Positions 1 to 8,491 of a stretch of DNA of 64,000 nt are shown piece by piece. Every line of letters starts with the position of its first letter. Within the stretch, counting starts at the first letter, position 1. The notes under the pieces were generated by a model. The model was not told the DNA's origin. It saw only the letters and a list, made by a program, of their open reading frames with translations, and did not search any database. Both the position numbers and the translations under genes were made by a program. Origin of the DNA: Roseovarius salinarum (lineage in GTDB: Bacteria > Pseudomonadota > Alphaproteobacteria > Rhodobacterales > Rhodobacteraceae); assembly GCF_002834145.1 (NCBI RefSeq), contig NZ_PHNT01000016.1:30634-94633 (forward strand), in the 5' to 3' direction.

Positions 1-1103
1 AGCTGCGCGGTGAACGTCACGCGGTCGCCCTGGGCGCGGTAGGTGGCGACGGGACACTGGGTGGCCTCGTCGAAGAATGCCTCGTCCTTGAAGCTGACGG
101 CGCGGGAAAGCACGCGGCCGTCCACCTCGGGCAGGGCCACGTTCATCGCGATGTCGCGTGCCGAAAGCCCGTGCTTGCCCTCGGCCCAGGCGGTTTCGGA
201 CGAGCCGGCCAGCACCACCTGGAAGACGGGGGCCGCGTTCGCCTCGGGCATGGTCAGGGGGTTGTCGGCGCCGTGCTCCGCGTCGTGCGGGGATCCGACC
301 GCGAAGGCGGTGCAGTTGAGGATCACCTCGGGCGGCGCGGCGGCGAACAGCCCCTGCAGGGTGGCCACCGAGAGCGGATCCTTCAGCGAGGCCACGAAAA
401 CGGGAAGGGGGTTGAGCCCTTCGCGAAGCAGCGCCTTGACCATGCGGTTGACCGGGTTCAACCCGGCGCCCTGCACCAGCGCGCGATAGAACACCAGCGG
501 CACGACCGGCTGGCCCTCGGTCCAGTGAGCCTGCGCGGCGGCGAGGTCGGCCACGCCCGCACCGGGCCAGTAGACCCCCGCGCGCAGCAGCGGGCTGGCG
601 GCGGCGGGTCTTTCCGTGCCGTCGAGCACTGCGCCGGCGTAGCGCAGGAAGTTCGCCGCGTTCTCCGGCCCGCCCTCGACGAGATAGGCCCAGAGCGCAT
701 CGTAGTCCGCGTCGCCGACGGTGGACAGCCGCCGCAGCTCGGCGTCGGGCTTGTCGTCGCCCGGCAGCAGGACCAGCGGCACGCCGGCCTCGTGGAGCCG
801 CGCCGCGTATTGCTCGACCCCGTAACGCCAGTACCCCGTGCCGCCGAGCACCCGCGCGACCACCAGGCGTGACCGGGTCGCGCAGTTGTCGAGGTGCAGG
901 TCAACCGACATCGGGTGCTGCAGGTAGCCCATGTTCATCAGCCGCAGGCCGGGCGGATCGGCCATTTCCGCGCGCGCGGCGCTGAGCGCTGCCAGCTCGG
1001 TGTCGGCGGCCGAGATGAACACGATGTCGGTGGGCGTCTGGCCGGGATCGACGGCCTCCGTTCCGTCGTCGATGGCGCCCGGAGTGGCGGCAAGAAGGTG
1101 CAT
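1..1103 (-). CDS. cobN: Cobaltochelatase subunit CobN, N-terminal part (runs off left edge)
   Basis: Large subunit of the ATP-dependent cobaltochelatase CobNST, which inserts Co(II) into hydrogenobyrinate a,c-diamide in the aerobic cobalamin pathway; cytoplasmic. Only the first 367 codons are inside the window and the frame is open to the edge. The start is the ATG at 1103, reading MHLLAATPG. Visible family features are an early segment on sorting and comparing counts (ISAADTELAAL), a YLQHPMSVDLHLDN segment, a GTGYWRYGVEQYA segment and a later PVFVASLKDPLS segment, all typical of the CobN/BchH N-terminal region. It follows cobW on the same strand after about 97 bases holding a 9-bp hairpin. 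With cobW and the riboswitch-led hupE upstream it makes a cobalt import, delivery and insertion unit. BchH or ChlH are alternatives by fold, but the cobW neighbour favours CobN. Confidence 0.9.
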   Translation of the reverse strand, partial: MHLLAATPGAIDDGTEAVDPGQTPTDIVFISAADTELAALSAARAEMADPPGLRLMNMGYLQHPMSVDLHLDNCATRSRLVVARVLGGTGYWRYGVEQYAARLHEAGVPLVLLPGDDKPDAELRRLSTVGDADYDALWAYLVEGGPENAANFLRYAGAVLDGTERPAAASPLLRAGVYWPGAGVADLAAAQAHWTEGQPVVPLVFYRALVQGAGLNPVNRMVKALLREGLNPLPVFVASLKDPLSVATLQGLFAAAPPEVILNCTAFAVGSPHDAEHGADNPLTMPEANAAPVFQVVLAGSSETAWAEGKHGLSARDIAMNVALPEVDGRVLSRAVSFKDEAFFDEATQCPVATYRAQGDRVTFTAQ

Positions 1104-1143
1104 CAGCCCAGTCCTTCGCGCATCTCTCCGCGGCAGCCGTCCC

Positions 1144-1164
1144 GGCCCGGGCAAGGCCCGGGCC
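1144..1164 (-). other. Perfect GC hairpin between cobW and cobN
   Basis: Nine-base arms (1144-1152 and 1156-1164) pair perfectly around an AAG loop. No T-run follows on the minus strand, so it is not a classic terminator. It could stabilise the cobW end of the mRNA or attenuate cobN. This is inferred from the inverted repeat only. Confidence 0.5.
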
Positions 1165-1200
1165 AGCAGTGCGCCGGGGCTGTCGGCGCGGGACGGGGCA

Positions 1201-2262
1201 TCAGGCCGACAGCGCGGTTTCGATCGCCGCGCGGTCGAGTCCCGCCTGACCGATCACCACGAGGCGCGTTTCGCGCGGATCGGCGCCGAAGGGGCGGTCG
1301 AAATAGGTATCGACGCGCGGGCCGACGGCCTGTAGCGCCAGCCGCATCGGCTTGCCCTCCACCGCGGCGAATCCCTTGAGCCGCAGGATGTCGTGGGTGC
1401 GGATGACGTCGGCGACCGTTTCGGCGAACCCTTTCGCATCGGCGATCTCGGGGCGGGTGATCACGAAGCTTTCGAAATCGTCGTGGTCATGTTCGTGGTG
1501 GTGATGGTGGTCGTCGCCGTCGTCGTCATGGTGATGATGGTGCAACTCGTGGCGGCCGGCCATGTCGGCCTCTGCGCCCGCGCCCTGGCCCAGCAGCACC
1601 TCGAGCGGCAGCGCGCCCATCCGCGCCGGGATCACCTGCACGCCGTCGCGCGACTGCGCGCGCAGTTTTTCGGACAGCGCATCCGCGTCCGCCTCGCCCA
1701 TCAGGTCCGCCTTGTTGACGACGATCATGTCGGCGCAGCTCATCTGGTCGGCGAAAAGTTCCGACAGCGGGGTTTCGTGGTCGAGGTTCTCGTCCTGCCG
1801 GCGCTGGGCGTCCACCGCGGCGGTGTCGTGCGCGAAGCGGCCCGCGGCCACCGCCGGGCCGTCGACGACGGTCACCACGCCGTCGACGGTGACGCGCGTG
1901 GCGATCTCGGGCCAGTTGAAGGCGCGCACCAGCGGCTGGGGCAGCGCCAGCCCGGAGGTTTCGATCACGATGTGATCGGGGGCCGCGTCGCGCTCGATCA
2001 GTTTCTGCATCGTGGGTACGAAATCCTCGGCCACGGTGCAGCAGATGCAGCCGTTGGAAAGCTCCATCACGTCGTCGTCGGCACACCCCTCGATGCCGCA
2101 GCCCTTGATGATGTCGCCGTCAACGCCGAGATCGCCGAACTCGTTGATGATCAGAGCGATCCGGCGATCGCCGGCATTGTCCAGCATGTGCCGGATCACG
2201 GTGGTCTTGCCGGCGCCGAGGAAGCCGGTCACGACGGTGGCGGGTATCTTTTTGCTGGGCAT
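1201..2262 (-). CDS. cobW: CobW-type GTPase, cobalt delivery protein
   Basis: G3E-family P-loop GTPase of 353 residues, cytoplasmic. CobW is thought to act as a Co(II) metallochaperone for the CobNST chelatase. The Walker A motif GFLGAGKTT is at residues 13-21, the metal-binding GCICC motif at about 71-75, the nucleotide-specificity NKAD motif near 185, and a CobW_C domain fills the last 90 residues. Between the GTPase and CobW_C domains, at about 240-265, lies a strongly histidine- and aspartate-rich stretch with two runs of five histidines, probably a metal buffer or store. The gene sits between hupE and cobN on the same strand. A rho-independent terminator separates it from hupE, so cobW may have its own promoter or depend on read-through. 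COG0523 proteins for zinc are the main alternative; the cobN neighbour argues for cobalt. Confidence 0.93.
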   Translation of the reverse strand: MPSKKIPATVVTGFLGAGKTTVIRHMLDNAGDRRIALIINEFGDLGVDGDIIKGCGIEGCADDDVMELSNGCICCTVAEDFVPTMQKLIERDAAPDHIVIETSGLALPQPLVRAFNWPEIATRVTVDGVVTVVDGPAVAAGRFAHDTAAVDAQRRQDENLDHETPLSELFADQMSCADMIVVNKADLMGEADADALSEKLRAQSRDGVQVIPARMGALPLEVLLGQGAGAEADMAGRHELHHHHHDDDGDDHHHHHEHDHDDFESFVITRPEIADAKGFAETVADVIRTHDILRLKGFAAVEGKPMRLALQAVGPRVDTYFDRPFGADPRETRLVVIGQAGLDRAAIETALSA

Positions 2263-2293
2263 GGGGCACCTTCACTCGGAACGCGGAGCGGGC

Positions 2294-2325
2294 AAAGAAA
2301 AAGGCGGCCCGGGGAACGGGCCGCC
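2294..2325 (-). terminator. Rho-independent terminator after hupE
   Basis: On the minus strand a perfect 9-bp GC stem (arms 2317-2325 and 2303-2311, 5-nt loop) is followed directly by a T-rich tract (complement of 2294-2302, TTTTTCTTT). It lies 18 nt past the hupE stop and about 30 nt before the cobW start, so it should end most hupE transcripts. Confidence 0.85.
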
Positions 2326-2343
2326 CGGCGGGATGCGCGCGGG

Positions 2344-2988
2344 TCAGCCCGCGATCAGGGCGACCAGCGGCCCCTCGACGGTCTCGAGCGTCAGGAACAC
2401 GCCGACACCGGCCACCATCGCACCGACGAGCCGGGCATTGACCGCGGAGGCCTCACGCGCCCCGAGCATCCTTTCTGCCACCCAGCCGGCGGCGATCGCG
2501 ATGGCGTACTGGATCACGCCAAGCCCGATCAGGTAGCCGGTGAGAACACCCGCGTTCACGCCGCCTTCCTGCGCGGCGATGCTGCCGCCGAAGGCCGAGC
2601 CGTGGAACAGGCCGAAGGCCGCGAAAAGCGCGACGGCCGTGCCCGCGCCCAGCGCGCGGCCCGACAGGACCACGGCGCCGACGACCAGAAGCGACAGCGC
2701 GATCATGACTTCCGCCATCGGCATGCCGACGCCCGCGTACATCAAGCCGCATCCCGTCAGCATCGCGGCGATGTATCCGGCGGGCGCCGTGTAACGCCCG
2801 GCGGTGAACAGCGCGGCCACGCCCATCGCGATGACGAAGAAGGCATGGTCGAAGCCGAGAACCGGGTGCCCGATGCCCGACAGAAGGCCATGCGCAAAGG
2901 TTTCCATGGGCTGGCCGGCCAGCGGGTGGTGTGCCAGCGCGGGCGTGGCGGCGACGCTGGCTGCGGCGATTGCGAGAAGTTTCTTCAT
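2344..2988 (-). CDS. hupE: HupE/UreJ-family membrane protein, predicted cobalt importer
   Basis: Polytopic inner-membrane protein of 214 residues. HupE/UreJ proteins are implicated in nickel or cobalt uptake, and B12-riboswitch-linked members have been predicted to be cobalt transporters. The N-terminus is a signal-peptide-like hydrophobic stretch (residues 1-19) ending in an ALAHHP segment, where exposed histidines may bind metal. The family motif with HPVLGFDHAFFV follows, then about five further hydrophobic helices. It is the first gene downstream of the cobalamin riboswitch and is followed by a terminator, so it is the most directly B12-controlled gene here. The start MKKLLAIAA has a purine-rich stretch (ACAGGACATG) in front. 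Substrate is inferred from context; nickel cannot be excluded. Confidence 0.88.
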   Translation of the reverse strand: MKKLLAIAAASVAATPALAHHPLAGQPMETFAHGLLSGIGHPVLGFDHAFFVIAMGVAALFTAGRYTAPAGYIAAMLTGCGLMYAGVGMPMAEVMIALSLLVVGAVVLSGRALGAGTAVALFAAFGLFHGSAFGGSIAAQEGGVNAGVLTGYLIGLGVIQYAIAIAAGWVAERMLGAREASAVNARLVGAMVAGVGVFLTLETVEGPLVALIAG

Positions 2989-3069
2989 GTCCTGTCCCCT
3001 TCGGGTTCCTGTTGTGAAGGGGGTATCGTCGGCAGGGCCGGCAAGCGCGCGTGTCGCGTGTCAGTCCCC

Positions 3070-3091
3070 CAACGGAACACCCCGTCCGTTG
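3070..3091 (-). other. Inverted repeat between riboswitch and hupE
   Basis: Perfect 7-base arms (3070-3076 and 3085-3091) around an 8-nt loop, just downstream of the riboswitch aptamer on the minus strand and about 80 nt before the hupE start. It is a candidate part of the expression platform, followed by a G-run rather than a T-run, so an anti-terminator or ribosome-access element is more likely than a terminator. Confidence 0.4.
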
Positions 3092-3117
3092 TTTCCTGGG
3101 TCGGGCATGGCGCCCGA

Positions 3118-3310
3118 TGCAAGGCCGGTCTCCTGGCTCGCGGGTCATCGCGGGCGCCGGCCTTCCCGGGGATCCCAGTGGCGTTGCGGCGCGCGCTCTC
3201 CGCTCACAGTCGCGGGGGCGGCTGACGAATGGGCGCCCGGGTTGGGTCCGCCGTCACGTCATTCCCTGTTTCATCCCCTGGCGCTTTGCGCCGACGCGGG
3301 GAACCATGCC
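3118..3310 (-). ncRNA. Cobalamin (B12) riboswitch
   Basis: On the minus strand the conserved aptamer blocks occur in order. They are a 5' GGTTCCCC segment (complement of 3298-3305), a GATGAAACAGGGAA segment (near 3268-3283), the core GCCGCCCCCGCGACTGTGAGC (complement of 3202-3222), GCCACTGGGA (3173-3182), and the B12 box AGCCAGGAGACCGGCC (3123-3138). Binding of adenosylcobalamin to this class lowers expression of the downstream gene. It precedes hupE by about 130 nt and so links cobalt uptake, and possibly cobW and cobN, to B12 level. Outer boundaries are approximate. Confidence 0.95.
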
Positions 3311-3528
3311 CCTCCCGTATGGCGGCCGCGGGTCACGGCGTCAAGGTCATTTGCGACGCGGCAGCGCCGGAATCCGGCCCCGGGCGGGGCGAAATCCCGC
3401 CGGGTTGGCGCAATATCTTGTTGATAACCCGGCAATCCATGCCAGATCATGGGGTTTGACGTTGACAGCCGGCCTTGGCACGCGTCACAGTTCCGAACAA
3501 TCCGGAATCATGGCGGCAAGGCAAGGGC

Positions 3529-6500
3529 GTGCAGTTCACCAAACTCAGACTGACCGGCTTCAAGAGCTTCGTCGACCCGACCGATCTCGTCATCGCGGAT
3601 GGGCTGACCGGTGTGGTCGGGCCGAACGGCTGTGGCAAGTCCAACCTTCTGGAAGCGCTGCGCTGGGTCATGGGCGAAAACCGCCCCACCGCCATGCGCG
3701 GCGGCGGCATGGAAGACGTGATATTCGCCGGCGCCGCGTCGCGGCCGGCCCGCAACTTCGCCGAAGTGAGCGTGCACATCGACAATGGCGACCGGCTCGC
3801 GCCCGCGTCCTTCAACGATACCGACCACATCGAGATCGTGCGCCGCATCACCCGTGACGTGGGCAGTGCCTACAAGGCCAACGGCAAGGACGTGCGCGCG
3901 CGCGACGTGCAGATGCTGTTCGCCGATGCCTCCACCGGCGCGCACAGCCCCGCGCTGGTGCGCCAGGGTCAGATCTCGGAACTCATCAACGCCAAGCCCA
4001 AGGCGCGCCGGCGCGTTCTGGAGGAGGCGGCGGGGATTTCCGGGCTGTACCAGCGCCGCCACGAGGCCGAGCTGAAGCTCAAGGCGACCGAGACGAACCT
4101 CGCGCGTGTCGACGACGTGATCGAGCAACTGGCCGGTCAGCTCGCGCAACTGGCCCGGCAGGCCAAGCAGGCAGCACGTTACCGGGCCATCGGCGAACAG
4201 TTGCGCCGCGCCGAGGGCATGCTGCTTTACCGGCGCTGGCGCGAGGCGGACGCGGCATGCCAGCAGGCCGATAGCGACCTGCGCGAGGCGACGACGGCCG
4301 CCGGCCGGGCCGAAGGCGCCGCGCGCGAGGCGTCACGCCGGCGCGCCGCTGCCGAGGAGGCCCTGCCGCCCCTGCGCGAGGAGGAGGCGATCGCCGCGGC
4401 GATCCTGCAGCGTCTCGAGGTGCAGCGCGACTCGCTGACCGAGCAGGAGCAGAACGCCCGCGGCCGGATCGACACCCTGGAACGGCGGATCGATCAATTG
4501 GCCCATGACATCGAGCGCGAGAGCGGCCTCAACCGGGATGCCGGCGAGACCATCGCGCGGCTCGAACAGGAGGCCGAGGATCTCGAGGCCGCCGAGGAAG
4601 GCCACGCCGCGCGTCTCGAGGCGGCGGCCGAAGCCGCGCACGAGGCCGCCACGGCGCTTCAGCAGCGAGAGGACGCGCTGGCGCAGTTGACCGAGGACGT
4701 GGCGCGCCTTTCCGCCCGCCACCAGTCCGCGCACCGCCTCGTGTCCGACAGCCGGCAGACCCTGGACAAGAGCGAGGCCGAGGCCGCCCGCGCCCGCGAG
4801 ACCGCCGAAAGCGCGCGGCAGGCGCTGGCCCGGGCGGAGTCGGACCGCGAGGAGGCGCGCGCTGCGGAAGCCGCGGCGGCACAGGAGGCGGAGGCCGCCG
4901 AGGCGGCGCTCGTCGCCGCCGACGCCGCGCGGGCGGAAACCCAGTCGCGCGAGGCCGAGGCGCGTGCCGCCCGCTCGGAGGCCGAGGGCGAGGTCAGCGC
5001 GCTGAGCGCGGAGGTCTCGGCTCTGGCCAGGGTGGTCGACCGCGATACCGCCGAGGGCGGCCAGATCCTCGATCAGCTGCAGGTGGAAGCAGGGTTCGAG
5101 AAGGCACTCGGCGCCGCGCTCGCCGACGACCTGCGCGCGCGCGTCGTTGCCGAGGACGGCCCGTCCGGCTGGGCGCAGCTGCCCGACTACGCGACGCTTC
5201 AGCTTCTGCCCGAGGGGGCCGCGCCGCTGGCCGCCCATGTCAGGGCGCCGGGTATCCTGGCGCGCAGGATGGCGCAGATCGGCCTGGTCGCGGCCGAAGC
5301 CGGCCCGCGGCTGCAACCGCGGCTTCAGCCCGGCCAGCGGCTGGTCAGCCGCGAGGGCGACCTGTGGCGGTGGGACGGCTTCCGCGCCTGGGCCGAGGAT
5401 GCGCCCTCGGCCGCCGCCCTGCGGCTGGAACAGTTGAACCGGCTGGAGGAGCTCAAGCAACAGCTCGCCCATGCCGAGGCCCGTGCGGACGGGGCAAGGC
5501 AGGCGCACGAGCGCCTGCGCGAGCAACTGGCCGAGGATACGCGCGCCGACCAGGCCGCACGCGAGGCTCGCCGCGCGGCGGACGCCACCGTGACCGAGGC
5601 CAGCCGCAGGCTCAGCCGGGCCGAGGCGGACCACGATCTCGCGCAGTCGAAGCTGGAGTCGGCGGGCCTTGCCGTCGCCCGCCACGAGGAGGAGGCCCAG
5701 GCGGCGCGCGCCCGGCTGGAGGAGGCGGAAGCGGGGCTCGAGGATCTGGGCGACCTGGAGGCCGAACGCGCCCGGGCCGAGCAGATGAAGGCGACCGTGG
5801 AGGCCGCGCGCGCCGACATGATGGCCAAGCGCTCGGCCCACGACGAGCTGCGCCGCAAGGGAGAGGCGCGGGCGCGCCGCGCCAAGGAGGTGGCCGAGGA
5901 GGTCAAGGGGTGGCGCCATCGGCTGGACACGGCCGCGCGCCGCGCCGGTGAACTGGCCGAGCGCAAGGCGGCCTCGGAAGAGGAACTGGCCGAGGCGGCC
6001 GCGGTGCCCGGCCAGATCGCCGAGAAGCGGGAGGAACTCGCCGGCGCCATCTCAGACGCCGAGGCCCGCCGCGCGCGCGCTGCCGACGCGCTGTCGAAGG
6101 GCGAATCCGACGCGCGCGAGGCTACCGCCGCCGAACGCGACGCCGAGCGGACCGCTTCGGAGGCGCGCGAAGCCCGCGCCGCGGCCGAGGCCCGCGCCGA
6201 GGCGGCGCGAACGGCCCGCGACCAGGCGGCCGAGCGGATCGAGGAAGACCGGCAGCTGTCGCCGCAGGATCTGCTTGAACAGCTCGACGCCGACCCGGGC
6301 GACATGCCCGGCGCCGCCGACCTCGAGGCGGAGGTCAACCGCCTGAAACGCCAGCGCGACGCGCTGGGCGCCGTGAACCTGCGCGCCGAGGAGGATGCGG
6401 CGGAGGTCGAGAAAGAGCACGGTGAACTGCAAAGCGAGAAGGCCGACCTGGAAGAGGCGATCGCGACCCTGCGCAGCGGCATCGCCAGCCTCAACCGCGA

Positions 6501-6984
6501 GGGGCGCGAACGGCTGCTGACCGCCTTCGAGCAGGTCAACGCCAATTTCGCCAACCTGTTCAAGCATCTTTTCGGGGGCGGCGAGGCCAACCTCGTGCTC
6601 GTCGAAAGCGACGACCCGCTGGAGGCGGGGCTTGAAATCATGTGCCAGCCGCCGGGCAAGAAGCTGTCGACGCTGTCGCTGCTCTCGGGCGGCGAGCAGA
6701 CGCTGACGGCGCTCGCGCTGATCTTCGCGGTATTCCTCGCCAACCCCGCGCCGATCTGCGTGCTCGACGAGGTCGATGCCCCGCTGGACGACGCCAACGT
6801 CGTGCGCTTCTGCAACATGCTCGACGAGATGTGCCGCCGGACCGAGACGCGCTTTCTCATCATCACCCACAACGCGGTGACGATGAGCCGGATGGACCGG
6901 CTGTTCGGCGTGACCATGGCCGAACAGGGCGTCAGCCAGCTGGTCAGCGTGGACCTGCGGAAGGCCGAGGCGATGGTGGCCTGA
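3529..6984 (+). CDS. smc: Chromosome segregation ATPase SMC
   Basis: Structural maintenance of chromosomes protein of 1151 residues; it homodimerises and with ScpA/ScpB forms bacterial condensin on the nucleoid. Walker A GPNGCGKSN is at residues 31-39 in the N-terminal head. Long Ala/Glu/Arg-rich coiled coils follow to about 505 and again from about 625 to 1000, with a hinge at about 509-625. The C-terminal head holds the ABC signature LSGGEQ near 1052 and a Walker B with DEVDAPLDD near 1077-1090. The GTG at 3529 (VQFTKLRLTGFKS) is chosen because it matches the usual SMC beginning and has an AAGGCAAGG stretch in front. The frame is open further upstream to 3475, but that would add 18 residues outside the family. 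It is divergent from the riboswitch transcript. Confidence 0.95.
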   Translation: MQFTKLRLTGFKSFVDPTDLVIADGLTGVVGPNGCGKSNLLEALRWVMGENRPTAMRGGGMEDVIFAGAASRPARNFAEVSVHIDNGDRLAPASFNDTDHIEIVRRITRDVGSAYKANGKDVRARDVQMLFADASTGAHSPALVRQGQISELINAKPKARRRVLEEAAGISGLYQRRHEAELKLKATETNLARVDDVIEQLAGQLAQLARQAKQAARYRAIGEQLRRAEGMLLYRRWREADAACQQADSDLREATTAAGRAEGAAREASRRRAAAEEALPPLREEEAIAAAILQRLEVQRDSLTEQEQNARGRIDTLERRIDQLAHDIERESGLNRDAGETIARLEQEAEDLEAAEEGHAARLEAAAEAAHEAATALQQREDALAQLTEDVARLSARHQSAHRLVSDSRQTLDKSEAEAARARETAESARQALARAESDREEARAAEAAAAQEAEAAEAALVAADAARAETQSREAEARAARSEAEGEVSALSAEVSALARVVDRDTAEGGQILDQLQVEAGFEKALGAALADDLRARVVAEDGPSGWAQLPDYATLQLLPEGAAPLAAHVRAPGILARRMAQIGLVAAEAGPRLQPRLQPGQRLVSREGDLWRWDGFRAWAEDAPSAAALRLEQLNRLEELKQQLAHAEARADGARQAHERLREQLAEDTRADQAAREARRAADATVTEASRRLSRAEADHDLAQSKLESAGLAVARHEEEAQAARARLEEAEAGLEDLGDLEAERARAEQMKATVEAARADMMAKRSAHDELRRKGEARARRAKEVAEEVKGWRHRLDTAARRAGELAERKAASEEELAEAAAVPGQIAEKREELAGAISDAEARRARAADALSKGESDAREATAAERDAERTASEAREARAAAEARAEAARTARDQAAERIEEDRQLSPQDLLEQLDADPGDMPGAADLEAEVNRLKRQRDALGAVNLRAEEDAAEVEKEHGELQSEKADLEEAIATLRSGIASLNREGRERLLTAFEQVNANFANLFKHLFGGGEANLVLVESDDPLEAGLEIMCQPPGKKLSTLSLLSGGEQTLTALALIFAVFLANPAPICVLDEVDAPLDDANVVRFCNMLDEMCRRTETRFLIITHNAVTMSRMDRLFGVTMAEQGVSQLVSVDLRKAEAMVA

Positions 6985-7365
6985 GAACGACGCGCCCCGG
7001 GCGTCGCAGGGTGCCGTCGCGACGCGGGCCGCGAAGCCCGGTGAACGCCGCCTGGTGGTCTGCACCTGACACAAGTTGCCGATGCGAAGGTCGGCCTGCG
7101 GTCAGGAGGCCAGCATTCCGAGCGGAAATGTCAGATGACGGCAGTCAGCCCGGAGCGGACATGGCGCAAGACGGCGGGACTAGTCAGAGCGGAACTTCGC
7201 TGTGCGTCGGTTGAGTGACCGACATGCGGACTTTCCGGACCTTCGCTGCGGCTGCAAGGATCCACGTGACCGGCCATTCACCCTAGTCGCAAAGTAGTGG
7301 AGGATGCGGACTCGCATTTCGTAGAAGCGCCAGGCCGACCTCAGAGAAACCGGTTTGTCAGCTCT
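6985..7365. other. Intergenic region after smc, no gene seen
   Basis: About 380 bases with no credible coding frame, promoter or terminator. The first 60 bases are GC-rich like smc. From about 7060 the composition becomes more mixed and contains many short GCGGAC/TCCGCA-like fragments that look like decayed sequence. With 8197-8491 it flanks a lower-GC orphan gene and may mark the edge of an insertion. Confidence 0.5.
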
Positions 7366-8196
7366 TTAAGCACCGGGTCCGGGTTGGGAGTCAGTCCAGA
7401 CATGTGCTACGCTCGACGGTGGCGTGTCTTTGTCAATATCCCGGTCTTCCTCGTACTCGGGGGAAGTGGGCGCGGACACAATTGGCCGCAACGGACGACC
7501 CACATCGATTGTCACAGGCGGGTTAACTGAGTCGGAGAGCAGCGTGCGCTCAAACTCTGAAGAGCGCCAGAAGTCCTCTGGAATCTCGTCAGCGTTTTTG
7601 ACGTCCCGCTTTTCGTCGAGAAACTTGATCACGCGGCCATCACTTATGGAAGGCGACCACCGTGCGTAGAAGCCCCGGAAGCGATCAGCACGAGCTGAAA
7701 TTTTGAGCACTGCATCAGGATGCGAGAGTTCGTCTATGAGTGTGGCGAAACGCTCATGTTGCACTTCGATCTCAAGGAAGAACTCATGAATCTCTTCGAT
7801 ATCGAGATCTCCCTCAAACTTCAGGCCTGCCAGCGTCGCTGCCTCACCTATCGCGTTCTCCCGGATGGTCACCGTGATTCTGTCTGTTTTGCTCTTCTCG
7901 CCCAAAAATGAAAGAGAATACCGGCCCCATCGAGCAGGCTGGATTACTCCAGTTGCGCGGATTGCGCGACTGTATTGACGCTTTTCGACCTCTTCATATT
8001 CGCAGATGACCCCAAGGCTCGTTATTATCTTTAATTCGGAGCAGGCGATGTCGAGCGTTAGATAGCCCTGCCGCTGGTACTCCGTTTCTTCCCCAGTCGG
8101 CTCGTCACCCTCGTATTCGATGAATGCTCCGTTCTTTTCGAAGCCGCCCTCAGGCAGAAACCGAACCTTCAACTCGCTCAAAAAATGACTCCCCAA
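7366..8196 (-). CDS. Hypothetical protein, lower-GC orphan
   Basis: Open frame of 276 codons encoding an acidic soluble protein that I do not recognise. There is no signal peptide or membrane helix. The first two thirds read as a mixed alpha/beta domain (GYLTLDIACSELKII, RWGRYSLSFLG, HEFFLEIEVQHERF), and the C-terminal 60 residues are Pro/Ser/Asp-rich and likely disordered. The GC content is visibly lower than in smc or mltB, and AT-ending codons are common. The only in-frame start is a TTG at 8196 with no clear ribosome binding site, and no ATG or GTG occurs upstream before a stop, so the 5' end may be truncated. Features of lateral transfer are present, but no mobility gene accompanies it. 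Confidence 0.55.
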   Translation of the reverse strand: MGSHFLSELKVRFLPEGGFEKNGAFIEYEGDEPTGEETEYQRQGYLTLDIACSELKIITSLGVICEYEEVEKRQYSRAIRATGVIQPARWGRYSLSFLGEKSKTDRITVTIRENAIGEAATLAGLKFEGDLDIEEIHEFFLEIEVQHERFATLIDELSHPDAVLKISARADRFRGFYARWSPSISDGRVIKFLDEKRDVKNADEIPEDFWRSSEFERTLLSDSVNPPVTIDVGRPLRPIVSAPTSPEYEEDRDIDKDTPPSSVAHVWTDSQPGPGA

Positions 8197-8491
8197 CGTT
8201 TTGCGGCATGACCACGTCTTTGCGGCCTGTCCGTCAAGGCGAAATCCCGAGACCCTGACCGGGATGTCATGAATGGTTCAGTGGTGGGAGGGAACATTCA
8301 GACAGCATGGCAACATCGGTCACTTTGGGCTCTGACCCGGCATTCGCTGCATTTGGGCAGAACGGCGGCCTTGGGGAATCCTCGCGACTTTCCAAAGCCC
8401 GCTCCCTGCGCATAGCCGACGCTCGCACCTTGGCCGAACGGCGGAGGCAGACCACGGGCAGGCCGGGAAACCTGCATAATGTGCCGAAACG
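8197..8491. other. Intergenic region before the orphan gene, no gene seen
   Basis: About 295 bases without a credible coding frame. Composition is mixed, and short segments (for example TCGGTCACTTTGGGCT) look like fragments of something older. No inverted terminal repeats or direct repeats were found by eye. Confidence 0.4.

Noticed and set aside
1493..1558. Simple-sequence repeat of GTG/GTC triplets
   Set aside because: It is the coding sequence of the CobW histidine/aspartate-rich stretch, not a separate repeat.
4333..5919. Long minus-strand open frame (528 codons) inside smc
   Set aside because: Antisense shadow of a high-GC coiled-coil gene; Leu/Arg/Gly-rich with no domain and no ribosome site.
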